This document shows, piece after piece, positions 17,233 to 27,257 of a stretch of DNA of 64,000 nt (positions within the stretch are counted from its first letter, which is position 1; every line of letters starts with the position of its first letter). The notes under the pieces are model-generated. The model did no database searches and was not told the origin of the DNA. It worked only from the letters and a program-made list of their open reading frames with translations. The position numbers and the translations under genes were made by a program. Source of the DNA: Amycolatopsis coloradensis (GTDB taxonomy: Bacteria; Actinomycetota; Actinomycetes; Mycobacteriales; Pseudonocardiaceae); assembly GCF_037997115.1 (NCBI RefSeq), contig NZ_CP150484.1:770847-834846 (forward strand), read 5' to 3'.

Positions 17233-17919
17233 ATGGAAGACCAGGACGTCCGCTCCGCGCTGAAGGAGTACGTGACCGAGGCCGAGCCGCCCGTCGGGCT
17301 CACCGGCGACGGCGTGCTCGCCGCGGGCCGCCGGTCACGACGGCGCCGTCTGACGACGGTGGTCGCGTCGGTCGCCTTGGCCGCGGCGGGATTTCCGGCT
17401 GGAACCGCGATCATCGCGCTTCCCGACCGGAACGAGCCGGCCGCGGCTTCACCCTGCGGCGCGAAGTCGCCTGAGGAAACAACCGAAGCGGCGAAGGCCC
17501 GGCTTTCCTGCGTGCTCGAGGCGACGGTCCGGGCCCGGGTCACTCTTGGCTCGGACACCCGGTTCGACCTGCAGGCCATCCCGATCGACAAGGGGAACGG
17601 CTACCGCCTGGTGTATCCGGTTCGCGACGGCTCGCTGTCCGTGACCGTGCTGCCCAACAACGGAACGCTGCTCTCCACGGGGGTGGCCTGTCGCAGACTG
17701 GATCCAGTCCCGGCCACCTGCTCGGCGAGCCTGATCGACGGCGGGACCCTGATCGAGACGACGACCGGAGAAAAGGACGGTCACCTCTCCTACGGGGCGG
17801 CCTATCAAACCGGGACGGCGATCGTGGAGGTCTCCACCGACGGCGGCGACAACACGCGGCCGCCGCTGAGCGAGGCGCAGGTCCGCGAAATCGCCCTGAC
17901 CCCGGGCCTGGTGCCCTAA
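17233..17919 (+). CDS. Membrane-anchored protein paired with the ECF sigma factor, possible anti-sigma factor
   Basis: The 228-residue product begins with a short cytoplasmic segment ([19 protein letters not shown]), typical of partners of SigE-like sigma factors. A basic RRSRRRR stretch and one transmembrane helix (about residues 38-62) follow, then an exported domain with two or more cysteines and no recognised fold. A canonical zinc-anti-sigma HxxxCxxC motif is absent. The start ATG is 2 nt from the sigma stop. The stop codon TAA overlaps the proB stop (TAG) on the other strand within CTAA. Confidence 0.7.
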   Translation: MEDQDVRSALKEYVTEAEPPVGLTGDGVLAAGRRSRRRRLTTVVASVALAAAGFPAGTAIIALPDRNEPAAASPCGAKSPEETTEAAKARLSCVLEATVRARVTLGSDTRFDLQAIPIDKGNGYRLVYPVRDGSLSVTVLPNNGTLLSTGVACRRLDPVPATCSASLIDGGTLIETTTGEKDGHLSYGAAYQTGTAIVEVSTDGGDNTRPPLSEAQVREIALTPGLVP

Positions 17920-19025
17920 CGGCGCAGCGGGACGAGGTCGTCCGCGTGGACGACCTCACGGCGCTGTTCCGCGGGGAGGTCGTGGCTGGAGCGGCCGATG
18001 AGGTCGGGCAGTTCGCCCGCGTCGAAGGCCACGACCCCGCGCGCCACGGTCCGTTGTCGAAGATCGACCAGGTCGACGACGTCGCCGGCTTGGAAGTCAC
18101 CGTCGACGCCGGTGATCCCGGCGGCCAGCAACGAGCGGCGGCGGCGGACGACGGCCGCGACCGCGCCGTCGTCGAGGTGCAGTTTCCCGGATGCGCCCGC
18201 GGCGTAGCCCAGCCAGAACCGGCGGGCCGACAGCCGGGAGTCCGCAGCGGCGAAAGCCGTGCCGACCTCGGCGGTGGTCAGGGCGCGCGCTGCCTCGGAA
18301 GCGGCGGCGAGCAGGACTGGGATTCCAGCGCCGGCGGCGGTACGAGCGGCTGCGAGCTTCGAGACCATGCCGCCGGTGCCGAGCCCGGAGCTCGACATGC
18401 CGACGGTGATTCCGTCCACATCGGACTCCCCGGCGACCTCGGCGATCTTGCGAGTCGCTCCGTCACGGGGATCCCCGTCGTACAGACCGTCCACATCGGA
18501 CAGAAGGATGAGCGCGTCGGCGCCGATCAGGTGAGCCACCAGCGCGGCCAGCCGGTCGTTGTCGCCGAAGCGGATCTCTTCGGTGGCCACGGTGTCGTTC
18601 TCGTTGACCACGGGAACCGCACCGAGGGCCAGCAGCCGGGTGAACGTGTTCTGCGCGTTGCGGTAGTGCGCACGGCGAACGACGTCGTCCGAAGTCAGCA
18701 GAACCTGGCCCACGGTCAGGGAAAAGCGGCCGAAGGACTCGGCGTAGGCGTGCGCCAGCGCGAGCTGCCCGACACTGGCCGCGGCCTGCTGGGTGGCGAG
18801 GTCACGCGGCCGTTTGCCGAGCGAGAGCGGCGCGAGTCCCGCGCCGATCGCGCCCGAGGACACCAGCACGATCTGCGTACCGCGGGAGACCCGGTCGGCG
18901 ATCGCGTCCACCAGAGCGTCCAGCCTGGTCACGTCGAGACCGTCGCCGGCGGTGGTCAGCGCTGAGGAACCGACCTTGACGACCACCCGCTTCGCGTCGG
19001 CGATCGCCACCCGGGTTGAGCTCAC
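17916..19025 (-). CDS. proB: Glutamate 5-kinase
   Basis: ProB phosphorylates glutamate in the first step of proline synthesis. The 369-residue protein has the amino acid kinase domain ([11 protein letters not shown] at residues 14-24, [27 protein letters not shown]) and a C-terminal PUA domain (about residues 275-360). The start is GTG 19025, which overlaps the obgE stop (GTGA), so the two are translationally coupled. proA is not adjacent, since the following segment holds the plus-strand sigma/TetR/argS insert. Confidence 0.95.
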   Translation of the reverse strand: MSSTRVAIADAKRVVVKVGSSALTTAGDGLDVTRLDALVDAIADRVSRGTQIVLVSSGAIGAGLAPLSLGKRPRDLATQQAAASVGQLALAHAYAESFGRFSLTVGQVLLTSDDVVRRAHYRNAQNTFTRLLALGAVPVVNENDTVATEEIRFGDNDRLAALVAHLIGADALILLSDVDGLYDGDPRDGATRKIAEVAGESDVDGITVGMSSSGLGTGGMVSKLAAARTAAGAGIPVLLAAASEAARALTTAEVGTAFAAADSRLSARRFWLGYAAGASGKLHLDDGAVAAVVRRRRSLLAAGITGVDGDFQAGDVVDLVDLRQRTVARGVVAFDAGELPDLIGRSSHDLPAEQRREVVHADDLVPLRR

Positions 19026-20485
19026 TCGTCGTCCATCTCGTCTTCGTCTTCGATGCCGTCCGGACCGTCACGACGGATCCGGCGGGCTTCCTTGCGCTCG
19101 GCGGCACCGATCCGGCTGGTGTTCTCCAGCCGCACGTCCGTGCCCCGGCCCGACAGGTGCACCGCGACCCCGGCCGGGGTCGACGGCTCCCACTCGAACT
19201 GGACGTCGCCGATGGTGACGGGGCTGCCGGGTACGGCGCCCTTGCGTGCCAGCACTTCCTCGACACCCAGCCGGTTGAGCCGGTCCGCGAGGTACCCCAC
19301 GGCTTCGTCGTTGCCGAAGTTGGTCTGCCGGATCCACCGTTCCGGTCGGGAGCCGCGGATGATGAACGCGCCTTCCTCCTCCGGGTCGAGTTCGACGGTG
19401 AAGCCGGCGTCGTCGACGGCCATCGGCCGGAGCACGACCTTCGCCGGCTCGGGGGCGGGCTGGTCGGCGCGGTACTTCTCGACGACGGCGGCGAGCGCGT
19501 AGGTCAGTTCCTTCAGGCCCTGCCGCGACGCCGTGGAGATCTCGAACACGCTGAGCCCGCGGGCTTCCAGTTCCGGGCGCACGAACTCGGCGAGTTCGGC
19601 GGCGTCCGGGATGTCGATCTTGTTCAGCACCACCACACGCGGCCGGTCGGCGAGGTCGCCGCCGAGGCTCGGGGTGTAGCGGGCGAGCTCCTCTTCGAGG
19701 GCGTCGATGTCGGACAGCGGGTCGCGCCCAGGCTCGAAGGTCGCACAGTCGACGACGTGCACCAGCACCGCGCAGCGTTCGATGTGGCGCAGGAAGTCGA
19801 GGCCGAGGCCCTTGCCCTCGCTCGCGCCGGGGATCAGCCCAGGGACGTCGGCCATGGTGAACACGGTCGAGCCTGCGGTGATCACGCCGAGGTTCGGCAC
19901 CAGCGTGGTGAACGGGTAGTCGGCGATCTTCGGCTTGGCGGCCGACAGCACCGAGATCAGCGACGACTTGCCCGCGGACGGGAAGCCGAGGAGACCGACG
20001 TCGGCGACGGAGCGCAGCTCCAGAACGAGGTCGCGGGACTCTCCCGGCTCGCCCAGCAGCGCGAATCCGGGTGCCCGGCGGGCCTTGGAGGCCAGCGCGG
20101 CGTTGCCGAGACCGCCACGGCCGCCCTGCGCGGCGACGAAGGTGGTGCCGGGGCCGACCAGGTCGGCCAGGATCTCGCCGTCCTCGGTCATCACGACGGT
20201 GCCGGACGGGACGCGCATCTCCAGCGTCTCTCCCGCCGCACCGGCGCGGTTGCCGCCCTGGCCCAGCTTGCCGTTGCCGGCGCGGGCGTGCGGGCGGAAG
20301 TGGAAGTCGAGCAGCGTGTGGACGTTCGGGTCGACGACCAGCAGCACGTCGCCGCCGTTGCCACCGTTGCCGCCGTCCGGGCCGCCGAGGGGCTTGAACT
20401 TCTCGCGGTGCACCGAGGCGCAGCCGTTCCCACCGTCGCCGGCGGCCAGATGGATCACCGCTCGGTCCACGAACCGGGACGCCAT
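19022..20485 (-). CDS. obgE: GTPase ObgE/CgtA
   Basis: The essential Obg GTPase takes part in 50S subunit maturation and stress control. Order in 487 residues: glycine-rich Obg fold (residues 1-160, many GGxGG turns), GTPase domain (G1 [12 protein letters not shown] near 167; G3 [14 protein letters not shown]), then the actinobacterial OCT domain (about 350-430) and an acidic tail ending EDEDEMDDE. It lies downstream of rplU-rpmA, separated by a strong hairpin, and is coupled to proB. Confidence 0.96.
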   Translation of the reverse strand: MASRFVDRAVIHLAAGDGGNGCASVHREKFKPLGGPDGGNGGNGGDVLLVVDPNVHTLLDFHFRPHARAGNGKLGQGGNRAGAAGETLEMRVPSGTVVMTEDGEILADLVGPGTTFVAAQGGRGGLGNAALASKARRAPGFALLGEPGESRDLVLELRSVADVGLLGFPSAGKSSLISVLSAAKPKIADYPFTTLVPNLGVITAGSTVFTMADVPGLIPGASEGKGLGLDFLRHIERCAVLVHVVDCATFEPGRDPLSDIDALEEELARYTPSLGGDLADRPRVVVLNKIDIPDAAELAEFVRPELEARGLSVFEISTASRQGLKELTYALAAVVEKYRADQPAPEPAKVVLRPMAVDDAGFTVELDPEEEGAFIIRGSRPERWIRQTNFGNDEAVGYLADRLNRLGVEEVLARKGAVPGSPVTIGDVQFEWEPSTPAGVAVHLSGRGTDVRLENTSRIGAAERKEARRIRRDGPDGIEDEDEMDDE

Positions 20486-20532
20486 GACTTGCCTCTATTC
20501 ACTCTCGAGAAAAAGGGGGATACATAAAACAA

Positions 20533-20570
20533 ACGAGGGGTGGGCCCGGATATTCCGGCCCACCCCTCGT
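20533..20570 (-). terminator. Rho-independent-type terminator after rplU-rpmA
   Basis: A perfect 13-bp stem (ACGAGGGGTGGGC with its complement) encloses a 12-nt loop. On the minus strand it is followed by TTTGTTTTATG. It separates rpmA from obgE and may partly uncouple the abundant ribosomal transcript from obgE-proB. Confidence 0.8.
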
Positions 20571-20596
20571 CAGAGGTTCTAACTCGAAGCCGGAAC

Positions 20597-20854
20597 TCAG
20601 GCTTCGGTCGGCACGATGTTGACCGTCTTGCGGCCACGCTTCTCGCCGAACTGGACCGCACCGGCGGCCAGCGCGAACAGCGTGTCGTCGCCGCCACGGC
20701 CGACGTTCACGCCGGGGTGGAACTTGGTGCCACGCTGGCGGATCAAGATCTCGCCCGCGTTGACTTCCTGACCGCCGTAACGCTTGACGCCCAGTCGCTG
20801 CGCGTTCGAATCGCGACCGTTGCGGGAGCTGGACGCACCCTTCTTGTGAGCCAT
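20597..20854 (-). CDS. rpmA: 50S ribosomal protein L27
   Basis: The 85-residue protein begins [20 protein letters not shown] and contains [20 protein letters not shown], the L27 signature. The N-terminal tail reaches the peptidyl transferase centre. It lacks the Firmicute cleavable N-terminal extension. It sits directly after rplU with a 38-nt gap. Confidence 0.98.
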   Translation of the reverse strand: MAHKKGASSSRNGRDSNAQRLGVKRYGGQEVNAGEILIRQRGTKFHPGVNVGRGGDDTLFALAAGAVQFGEKRGRKTVNIVPTEA

Positions 20855-20892
20855 GGCTCAATCCTCTTTCTGACGAAGATCCGGAGAAAGTC

Positions 20893-21207
20893 CTACTTGG
20901 AGATGCCGGTGACCTCGACGCGGGTCAGCTTCTGCCGGTGACCCTGGCGCTTGTGGTAGCCGGTCTTGTTCTTGAACTTGTGGATCCGGATCTTCGGACC
21001 CTTGGTCTGCTCGACGACCTTGCCGGTGACCGAGACCTTCGCCAGCGCGTCGGCGTCCGTGGTGACGTCGCCACCGTCCACAAAAAGGACTGCGGGGAAG
21101 GTGTGCTCGGTACCCGGCTCGCCTTCGAGCTTCTCGACCTCGACGACGTCGCCGACGGCCACCTTGTACTGCTTGCCGCCAGTCTTGACGATCGCGTACG
21201 CCGACAC
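20893..21207 (-). CDS. rplU: 50S ribosomal protein L21
   Basis: I set the start at GTG 21207 (protein [20 protein letters not shown]) with AGGAGA 7 nt upstream, giving 104 residues, the normal length; an 8-codon upstream extension is open but not conserved. The C-terminal motif [18 protein letters not shown] is typical of L21, which binds 23S rRNA. First gene of the rplU-rpmA unit, downstream of rne. Confidence 0.97.
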   Translation of the reverse strand: MSAYAIVKTGGKQYKVAVGDVVEVEKLEGEPGTEHTFPAVLFVDGGDVTTDADALAKVSVTGKVVEQTKGPKIRIHKFKNKTGYHKRQGHRQKLTRVEVTGISK

Positions 21208-21333
21208 GGAAGTCTCCTGCTTACTCGACAACGGGTGGGGGCTTGCGTGACCCGGCCCAACAAGAAGTTCTCGGTGGGCAGATTCTGCGCAAGGTGCCCG
21301 CCGCTAAGTGGCGGGCCGCTCTTTAGGTTACGT

Positions 21334-21367
21334 GGGGCTCCCCGGTGCGATCACACCGGGGTGCCCC
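21334..21367 (-). terminator. Stem-loop terminator after rne
   Basis: CCCCGGTG (21340-21347) pairs with CACCGGGG (21354-21361) around a 6-nt loop, with further GGGGC/GCCCC pairing outside. It follows the rne stop on the minus strand and precedes the rplU leader. Confidence 0.6.
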
Positions 21368-21377
21368 TAGGTGTTCA

Positions 21378-24300
21378 CTAGCTCTTTTCCGACGCCTTGA
21401 CCGGCGGACCGGCCGGTCGTGAGGCCGCCCGTCGCGGACGACGGCGGGTCGTGGAGCGCACGGCCGGGGCCGGGACGTCCACCTCGGGCTCGGTCTCCTC
21501 CTGGGCCACCGGGGTTTCGGACGCGGAAACCTCTTCCGTCACAACGGTCTCAGCAGTCACCGGAATCTCGGGTGCTTCGGGCTCCGGGCCGGATTCCGCG
21601 ACAACGGCGATCTCTTCTTCACGCACGGCCGGAGCCTCGTCGTCCGAAGTCGTCACCGGCTCACCGGCGAGTTCGGACGCGGGCGCCTCGGCGACCGGCT
21701 CCCGCACCGGTTCGGAAGCCGCCTCGGCCGCCTGTTCGACGGTCGCGTCGGCAATGGGCTCCGAAGCCGCCGTCACCGGCTCAGCAGGCCGCTCAGCCGC
21801 CTGAGGGGCGTGGCCGTTGAGCGCGGCGCTCTCGACGTTCTCGGTGGCCTCGTGCGAGTGCTCGCCCTTGGCCGCCTTGGTGGCGTTGGCCACGGCCTGG
21901 ACCGCCGAAACCACCGACTCGCGCTGAGCCGGCGCCGTCGGCGCCTCGGTCTTGGCCGCGGCGGGCTCGTTCTGGCCCTGATCCTCGCCCTTGCCCCGGC
22001 CGCGGGACCGGCGCGAGCCCTGCTCCTTGCCGCCACCGCCACCACCGCCGCCGTGGTTGTGGCCGTTTCCGCCACCCCCGGTGCGCTGCGGCTCGGTCGA
22101 GACGACCACGCCGCGGCCCTTGCAGTGCTCACACGGCGTCGAGAACGCTTCGAGCAGCCCGGTGCCGATCTTCTTGCGGGTCATCTGCACCAGGCCGAGC
22201 GAGGTGACCTCGGCGACCTGGTGACGCGTGCGGTCGCGGCCGAGGCATTCGGTCAGCCGTCGCAGCACGAGCTCGCGGTTGGATTCGAGCACCATGTCGA
22301 TGAAGTCGATGACGATGATGCCGCCGATGTCCCGGAGCCGGAGCTGGCGGACGATCTCCTCCGCCGACTCCAGGTTGTTCCTGGTCACCGTCTCTTCGAG
22401 GTTGCCACCCGATCCGGTGAACTTGCCGGTGTTGACGTCGATGACCGTCATCGCTTCGGTGCGGTCGATGACGAGGTAACCACCAGAGGGCAGCCAGACC
22501 TTGCGGTCCAGCGCCTTGGTGATCTGCTCGTCGATCCGGTGGTCGGCGAAGGCCGAACCGGTGCCCGTGTACCGCTTGACGCGATCCGCCAGGTCCGGCG
22601 CCACGTGCTGCACGTAGTTGTAGATGGTGTCCCAGGCCTTGTCGCCCTGGATCTCCAGCTTGGCGAAGTCCTCGGTGAACAGATCGCGCACGACCTTGAC
22701 CAGCAGGTCCGGCTCTTCGTAGAGCATGACCGGGGCGCTGTTCTTCTTGCCGCCGTTGCCTGCTTCGGCCTTCTCCTTGATGACGTCCCATTGCGCCTTG
22801 AGGCGACGGACGTCGCGGTCCAGCTCCTCCTCGCTGATGCCTTCGGACGCGGTGCGGATGATCACACCGGCGTCCTCGGGGACGATGCGCTTGAGGATGT
22901 CCTTCAGGCGACGGCGCTCGTTCTCCGGGAGCTTCCGGGAGATGCCGGTGGCGCCGCCCGCGGGCACGTAGACCAGGAAGCGGCCCGGCAGCGAGATCTG
23001 CGTGGTCAGCCGGGCGCCCTTGTGCCCGACCGGGTCCTTGGTGACCTGGACCAGCACGGAGTCGCCGGTGGAGAGCGCCTGCTCGATCTTGCGGGCCTTG
23101 CCCTCGAGACCGGCGGCGTCCCAGTCGACCTCACCGGCGTAGAGCACGGCGTTGCGGCCGCGGCCGATGTCGATGAAGGCGGCCTCCATCGACGGCAGCA
23201 CGTTCTGCACACGGCCGAGGTACACGTTGCCGACGATCGAGCCGGTGCCCGACGAGGTCACGAAGTGCTCGCACAGGACACCGTCCTCGAGCACGCCGAT
23301 CTGCGTCGAGTCGCCCTTCTCGGCGACGACCATGGTGCGCTCGACCGACTCGCGACGGGCGAGGAACTCGGCCTCGGACAGGATCGGCGCACGACGACGG
23401 CCCGCCTCGCGGCCGTCCCGGCGGCGCTGGCGCTTGGCCTCGAGCCGGGTCGAGCCGCGCACGCTGCGGACCTCGTCCCTGGCGGGACGCTCGGTCTCGG
23501 CGGCCTTGGCCTGGCGCACGTGGACGACCGTGTTGGGCGGGTCGTCGCTGGTGGCCTCGGCGTTGTCGTCGTCCCCGCCCTTGCGACGGCGGCGGCGACG
23601 GCGGCGCTTGCTGCCACCATCCGAATCGCCCTCGGTTTCCGAATCGGCCTCGGCGGACGGCTCTTCGGCGGTTTCGGCGCCGGCCTCTTCGGCCTCGGCG
23701 TCCTTGTCCTTCGCGCGCTGCTGACGGTTACGCGGAGCTTCGGGCTGCTCGTCTTCGTTCTCGGACTCGGCCGAACTCTCGTCGCCGCCCTTGCCCCGGC
23801 CGCGACCACGACGTCCGCGACGACGGCGGCGACGGCCGTTGGCGTCGTCACCGTCCTCGTCGGGGCCGTGGCCTTCGGCCTGCTCGGTCTGCGTCTCGTC
23901 CTCGTCGGAGACGGTTTCCTCGCTCGGGGCGAAGGCGGGCTCCGGCTTGCGGACGGGCTTCGCCGCGACGGGCTCCGGCGGCAGGAACACCGGCGACGGC
24001 GCGGCGAACACCGGGACGTGCACGGCGGCCTTCGCGGGCCTGGTCGTCGGCTGCGGCGGCTCCGGCGTCACCGGGGCGGCGAGCGCGGGCGGAACACGCC
24101 GCGAAGGGGCCTCCACCTGGGAAGCGGGCTCCGGCTCGGCCTCGGGCCTGGTCTCGGGAGCCGCCGGGGTCTCGGCGACGGGAGCTTCGGCGGCAGGGAC
24201 CGCCTCGGCGGTTTCGGGCTCGTCTCCACCGGCGAGGGCTTCGGCGAGCTTGTGCGCCACCTCACGGGTGACGCTGGACTGCGCGCTCCGGACGGTTTCG

Positions 24301-24458
24301 CCGAGCTCACCGAGCTTGGCCATCAGTTCACGGCTGTTGGATCCCAGCAGCTTCGCCAGCGCGTGCACCCGGATCCGGGGAGGCAGTTCGCCCAGCTGGC
24401 CTGCGATGGGTGTGGCGGTATTCCCGCCGGTGACGGCGGGTGTGTCCGCGTTCGACAT
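21378..24458 (-). CDS. rne: Ribonuclease E/G
   Basis: The 1026-residue actinobacterial RNase E has its catalytic core in the middle. An N-terminal disordered acidic/basic region (about 1-370, with repeated RRRRR and E/D tracts) precedes the S1 domain (NVYLGRVQNVLPSMEAAFID) and the DNase-I-like catalytic part with VIDVNTGKFTGSGGN and IIVIDFIDMV, whose aspartates bind magnesium. The zinc-link motif CEHCKGRG follows. The C-terminal about 260 residues are low-complexity E/A/P-rich, a likely scaffold for degradosome partners. It is next to rplU-rpmA-obgE as in other actinobacteria. Confidence 0.96.
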   Translation of the reverse strand: MSNADTPAVTGGNTATPIAGQLGELPPRIRVHALAKLLGSNSRELMAKLGELGETVRSAQSSVTREVAHKLAEALAGGDEPETAEAVPAAEAPVAETPAAPETRPEAEPEPASQVEAPSRRVPPALAAPVTPEPPQPTTRPAKAAVHVPVFAAPSPVFLPPEPVAAKPVRKPEPAFAPSEETVSDEDETQTEQAEGHGPDEDGDDANGRRRRRRGRRGRGRGKGGDESSAESENEDEQPEAPRNRQQRAKDKDAEAEEAGAETAEEPSAEADSETEGDSDGGSKRRRRRRRRKGGDDDNAEATSDDPPNTVVHVRQAKAAETERPARDEVRSVRGSTRLEAKRQRRRDGREAGRRRAPILSEAEFLARRESVERTMVVAEKGDSTQIGVLEDGVLCEHFVTSSGTGSIVGNVYLGRVQNVLPSMEAAFIDIGRGRNAVLYAGEVDWDAAGLEGKARKIEQALSTGDSVLVQVTKDPVGHKGARLTTQISLPGRFLVYVPAGGATGISRKLPENERRRLKDILKRIVPEDAGVIIRTASEGISEEELDRDVRRLKAQWDVIKEKAEAGNGGKKNSAPVMLYEEPDLLVKVVRDLFTEDFAKLEIQGDKAWDTIYNYVQHVAPDLADRVKRYTGTGSAFADHRIDEQITKALDRKVWLPSGGYLVIDRTEAMTVIDVNTGKFTGSGGNLEETVTRNNLESAEEIVRQLRLRDIGGIIVIDFIDMVLESNRELVLRRLTECLGRDRTRHQVAEVTSLGLVQMTRKKIGTGLLEAFSTPCEHCKGRGVVVSTEPQRTGGGGNGHNHGGGGGGGGKEQGSRRSRGRGKGEDQGQNEPAAAKTEAPTAPAQRESVVSAVQAVANATKAAKGEHSHEATENVESAALNGHAPQAAERPAEPVTAASEPIADATVEQAAEAASEPVREPVAEAPASELAGEPVTTSDDEAPAVREEEIAVVAESGPEPEAPEIPVTAETVVTEEVSASETPVAQEETEPEVDVPAPAVRSTTRRRPRRAASRPAGPPVKASEKS

Positions 24459-24994
24459 ATATCTCCTCCGCCCCCGGGCGCGTCGGCTGGCTCACACCGG
24501 CTCGACGCGGCCGCGCAGGGGCCCCTTTCTGTTCGTTCCGCCGTGGTGGTCACCAGCAGCGGGAATCCTTGCCCGGCACCGCGACGGCGCCGGGGTTGTC
24601 CGGGCGCCGCGCACGGCTGAAGGTCTGCTCGGCGGAGCGCTGGCCACGTTCGCGACATCGGGCCGCCCGCCACGTCGTCGAGCCGCATACAGCGGCGACG
24701 CGTGTGGAGGATGTGCAGCACACCACCGGGCCACGAGACCGCGAGCGCCACCTCTCACGTGTGCCCGTCGGCCAGCGGCCACCGCGAGTATCCCACACCC
24801 CGGCCCCACTCCGGTGTACTCGGTGCCACAGAGCAGGCTCCCGGGCGCGCCGCGGCCACCGGCCGAGCGAACTTCGCGGAAGAGCTTGTCGACCCGGCCG
24901 AGGGTGGCTAGCGTGCCGCTCGGGGGGTACCGACGTCCAGCCCAGCCCAGGCCGCGGTGCCCTCGTTGTCCGATGTTCTCCGGTGGGAGGTCCG
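24459..24994. other. Divergent intergenic region rne / subtilase
   Basis: This 536-bp gap holds the upstream regions of rne (minus) and the S8 protease (plus). Open frames cross it on both strands, but they have no homology that I recognise. A long rne 5' leader would be in keeping with autoregulated RNase E genes. I found no RNA gene, repeat or clear operator. Confidence 0.5.
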
Positions 24995-26425
24995 GTGTCC
25001 CTGCTGGGGCGGTCCCTGCGAGCGGCCGTGTGCGCCTTGGTGGTGCTCTGCGGCTCGGTCGCCGCTGTGGCGACGGCCGAGGCCGCGCCATCGTGTCATC
25101 CCCAGGGACGGGCGCTGCGTTACGTCGTCGCCTTCGACAAGGGCACTTCCGAGGCCGAGGCCAGAGCCGCCATCGACGGCGGCTGTGGCAGCACGACGAC
25201 CTACTACCCGCAGATCGCGGTGGCCGTGGCGACCTCGGCCGACCGTGCGTTCGCCGAACTGGTCCGGCCAGCCGCCGCGTTCAGCGCGCAGGCGGAACGG
25301 CTGGCGGTGCAGCGGGCCAACGGCTCGTCACCGGCCAGGTCCGCGCCCGCTCGCGCCGAACTCCAGCCGACGGATCCGGCGAAGGTCCCCTCCGCCGACC
25401 GCACCGGCGAACAGTGGGACATGCGCGCGATCGGCGCCGACAAGGCCCGCGTGATCGAGCCGGGCGACCGGGACGTCGTCGTCGGCGTCCTCGACTCCGG
25501 CGTCGACCCCGCCCATCCCGAACTGGCGAGCGCCCTCGACCCCGAGAAGTCCGCGGGCTGTCTGACCGGCGTACCCGACCGCAATTGGGCCGCGACGACG
25601 TCGGTGCACGGCACCCACGTCGCGGGGATCATCGCCGCGGCCGACGACGGCAAAGGCGTCACCGGGGTGGCGCCCGGCGTCCGGATCGCCTCGGTGAAGG
25701 TGATCGACGATCGCGGGTACGCCGACCCCGAAGCCGCCGTCTGCGGGCTGATGTGGGCCGCCTCACAGGGCATGGCGGTGACGAACAGCAGCTACTTCGT
25801 CGACCCGTGGTCGCTCTCGTGCGCCCACAACGACGAACGGGGCGTGGTGAACGAGGTCATGGCCCGTGCCGTCGAGTACGCGACCTCGGCAGGCACCCTC
25901 ACCATCGCGGCGGCGACCAACGAGGCCGCCGAGCTGGTGCCGTCGCCGCGCTCGGGTGCCCGGCCCGACTCCGAAGGCTGCCAGGCGCTGCCCGCGGGCC
26001 TGCGTGACGTCGTCGCGGTGTCGTCCGTGAGCGAGGAGCGGGTCAAGGCCGGCTACAGCTCGTACGGACTGGGCGTGATCGACGTGGCCGCTCCCGGCGG
26101 TGAGGCCGGGCGATGCGTGCTTTCGACCGTTCCCGGCGGATACGCGCCGCTGTGCGGGACGTCGATGGCGGCGCCGCACGTCGCCGGTGTCGCGGCGCTG
26201 CTCGCGTCGAAGCATCCCGGCTACGGCGCCCGCCAGCTGAGGCGGACGCTGGACGCCCAGGCCACCCCGATCGCGTGTCCCGCCGACTACGACCTGACCG
26301 GTGACGGCTCGCAGGACGCGTACTGCACCGGATACGCGGGATTCAACGGCTTCTACGGGCATGGGATGGTCGACGCGCTGGCCGCGGTGGCGCCCCGGCG
26401 GACCGGCGCGAACCCGGCCCGGTGA
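24995..26425 (+). CDS. Secreted S8 family subtilisin-like serine protease
   Basis: GTG 24995 with GGGAGG just upstream gives 476 residues. A signal peptide (residues 1-29, cleavage likely after ATAEA) leads into an inhibitor-like propeptide, then the catalytic triad: Asp in VVGVLDSGVDPAHPEL (near 167), His in VHGTHVAGIIAA (near 208), Ser in CGTSMAAPHVAG (near 390). No C-terminal membrane anchor is visible, so it is probably released. It stands alone on the plus strand and ends 4 nt before the convergent ABC permease gene. Confidence 0.93.
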   Translation: MSLLGRSLRAAVCALVVLCGSVAAVATAEAAPSCHPQGRALRYVVAFDKGTSEAEARAAIDGGCGSTTTYYPQIAVAVATSADRAFAELVRPAAAFSAQAERLAVQRANGSSPARSAPARAELQPTDPAKVPSADRTGEQWDMRAIGADKARVIEPGDRDVVVGVLDSGVDPAHPELASALDPEKSAGCLTGVPDRNWAATTSVHGTHVAGIIAAADDGKGVTGVAPGVRIASVKVIDDRGYADPEAAVCGLMWAASQGMAVTNSSYFVDPWSLSCAHNDERGVVNEVMARAVEYATSAGTLTIAAATNEAAELVPSPRSGARPDSEGCQALPAGLRDVVAVSSVSEERVKAGYSSYGLGVIDVAAPGGEAGRCVLSTVPGGYAPLCGTSMAAPHVAGVAALLASKHPGYGARQLRRTLDAQATPIACPADYDLTGDGSQDAYCTGYAGFNGFYGHGMVDALAAVAPRRTGANPAR

Positions 26426-26429
26426 CGGG

Positions 26430-27257
26430 TCAGCGCAGCAGGAGCTTGCCGAACCGCTTCGAGGACGCGTAGATCCCGACCGCCGCCAGTGCCACCAGGT
26501 ACGCCACGTTCCCGATCATGCCCCACGACAGGACGCCCACCGAGAGCCCGCGCATCAGCTCGATTCCGTGGTACAGCGGGAAGATCTGCACGATCCACTG
26601 GATCCCCGCCGGGTACACCGAAAGCGGGTAGAACGTCGTGGAGAACAGGAACAGCGGCATCAGCACGAGGTTGATGTAGTCGAACTGCGACACCGACCGC
26701 AGAAAGGTCACCAGCACGATGCCGATGGCCGAGAACGCCATCGCGATCAGCAGCGCCGCCGGGATCATCAGCAGGGCCCACCACGAGCCGGGCAGCCCCA
26801 TCACGGTCATCACGCCGAGGAACGTCGCCGAGTAGATCCCGCCGCGCAGCACCGACCAGCCGACTTCGCCGAGCGCGATGTCCAGCGGCCCGATCGGGGT
26901 GGCGAGCATGGCGTCGTACAGCTTGGCGTACTTCAGCTTGAAGAACAGGTTGTACGTCGAGTCGAGGATCGCGCCGTTCATCGCCGACGCCGCGAGCAGG
27001 CCGGGCGCGACGAAGGCGACGTAGCTCATCGCCTGCCCGCCGGGCCCCGCGACCTCGCCGACGAGCTTGCCGAAGCCGAGCTGGAAGGCCATCAAGTAGA
27101 ACAGCGGCTCGAAGACGCCGGACACGAACAGCATCCAGGCGTGCGAGTACGTCAGGAAGGTGCGCTCCAACACCGCTGTCGACCGGCCGCTGTACAGCGC
27201 GGACGGCAGGATGCGCAGCAGCACCCCACGCCGCGGGGCTTCGGTGAGGACCGCCAT
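26430..27257 (-). CDS. ABC-2 type transporter permease
   Basis: From ATG 27257 the product has 275 residues and six hydrophobic helices, with the ABC-2 pattern FLTYSHAWMLFVSGVFEPLF and the downstream FSTTFYPLSVYPAGIQWIVQ. It pairs with the adjacent permease (4-bp overlap, ATGA) and an ATPase, forming a DrrA/DrrB-like exporter with two different permeases. The substrate is unknown; relatives export antibiotics or lipids. Confidence 0.9.
   Translation of the reverse strand: MAVLTEAPRRGVLLRILPSALYSGRSTAVLERTFLTYSHAWMLFVSGVFEPLFYLMAFQLGFGKLVGEVAGPGGQAMSYVAFVAPGLLAASAMNGAILDSTYNLFFKLKYAKLYDAMLATPIGPLDIALGEVGWSVLRGGIYSATFLGVMTVMGLPGSWWALLMIPAALLIAMAFSAIGIVLVTFLRSVSQFDYINLVLMPLFLFSTTFYPLSVYPAGIQWIVQIFPLYHGIELMRGLSVGVLSWGMIGNVAYLVALAAVGIYASSKRFGKLLLR

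Noticed and set aside
24440..24994. Longer N-terminus of the subtilase
   Set aside because: The upstream frame is Arg/Pro-rich without homology, while GTG 24995 has a ribosome site and is followed at once by a signal peptide.
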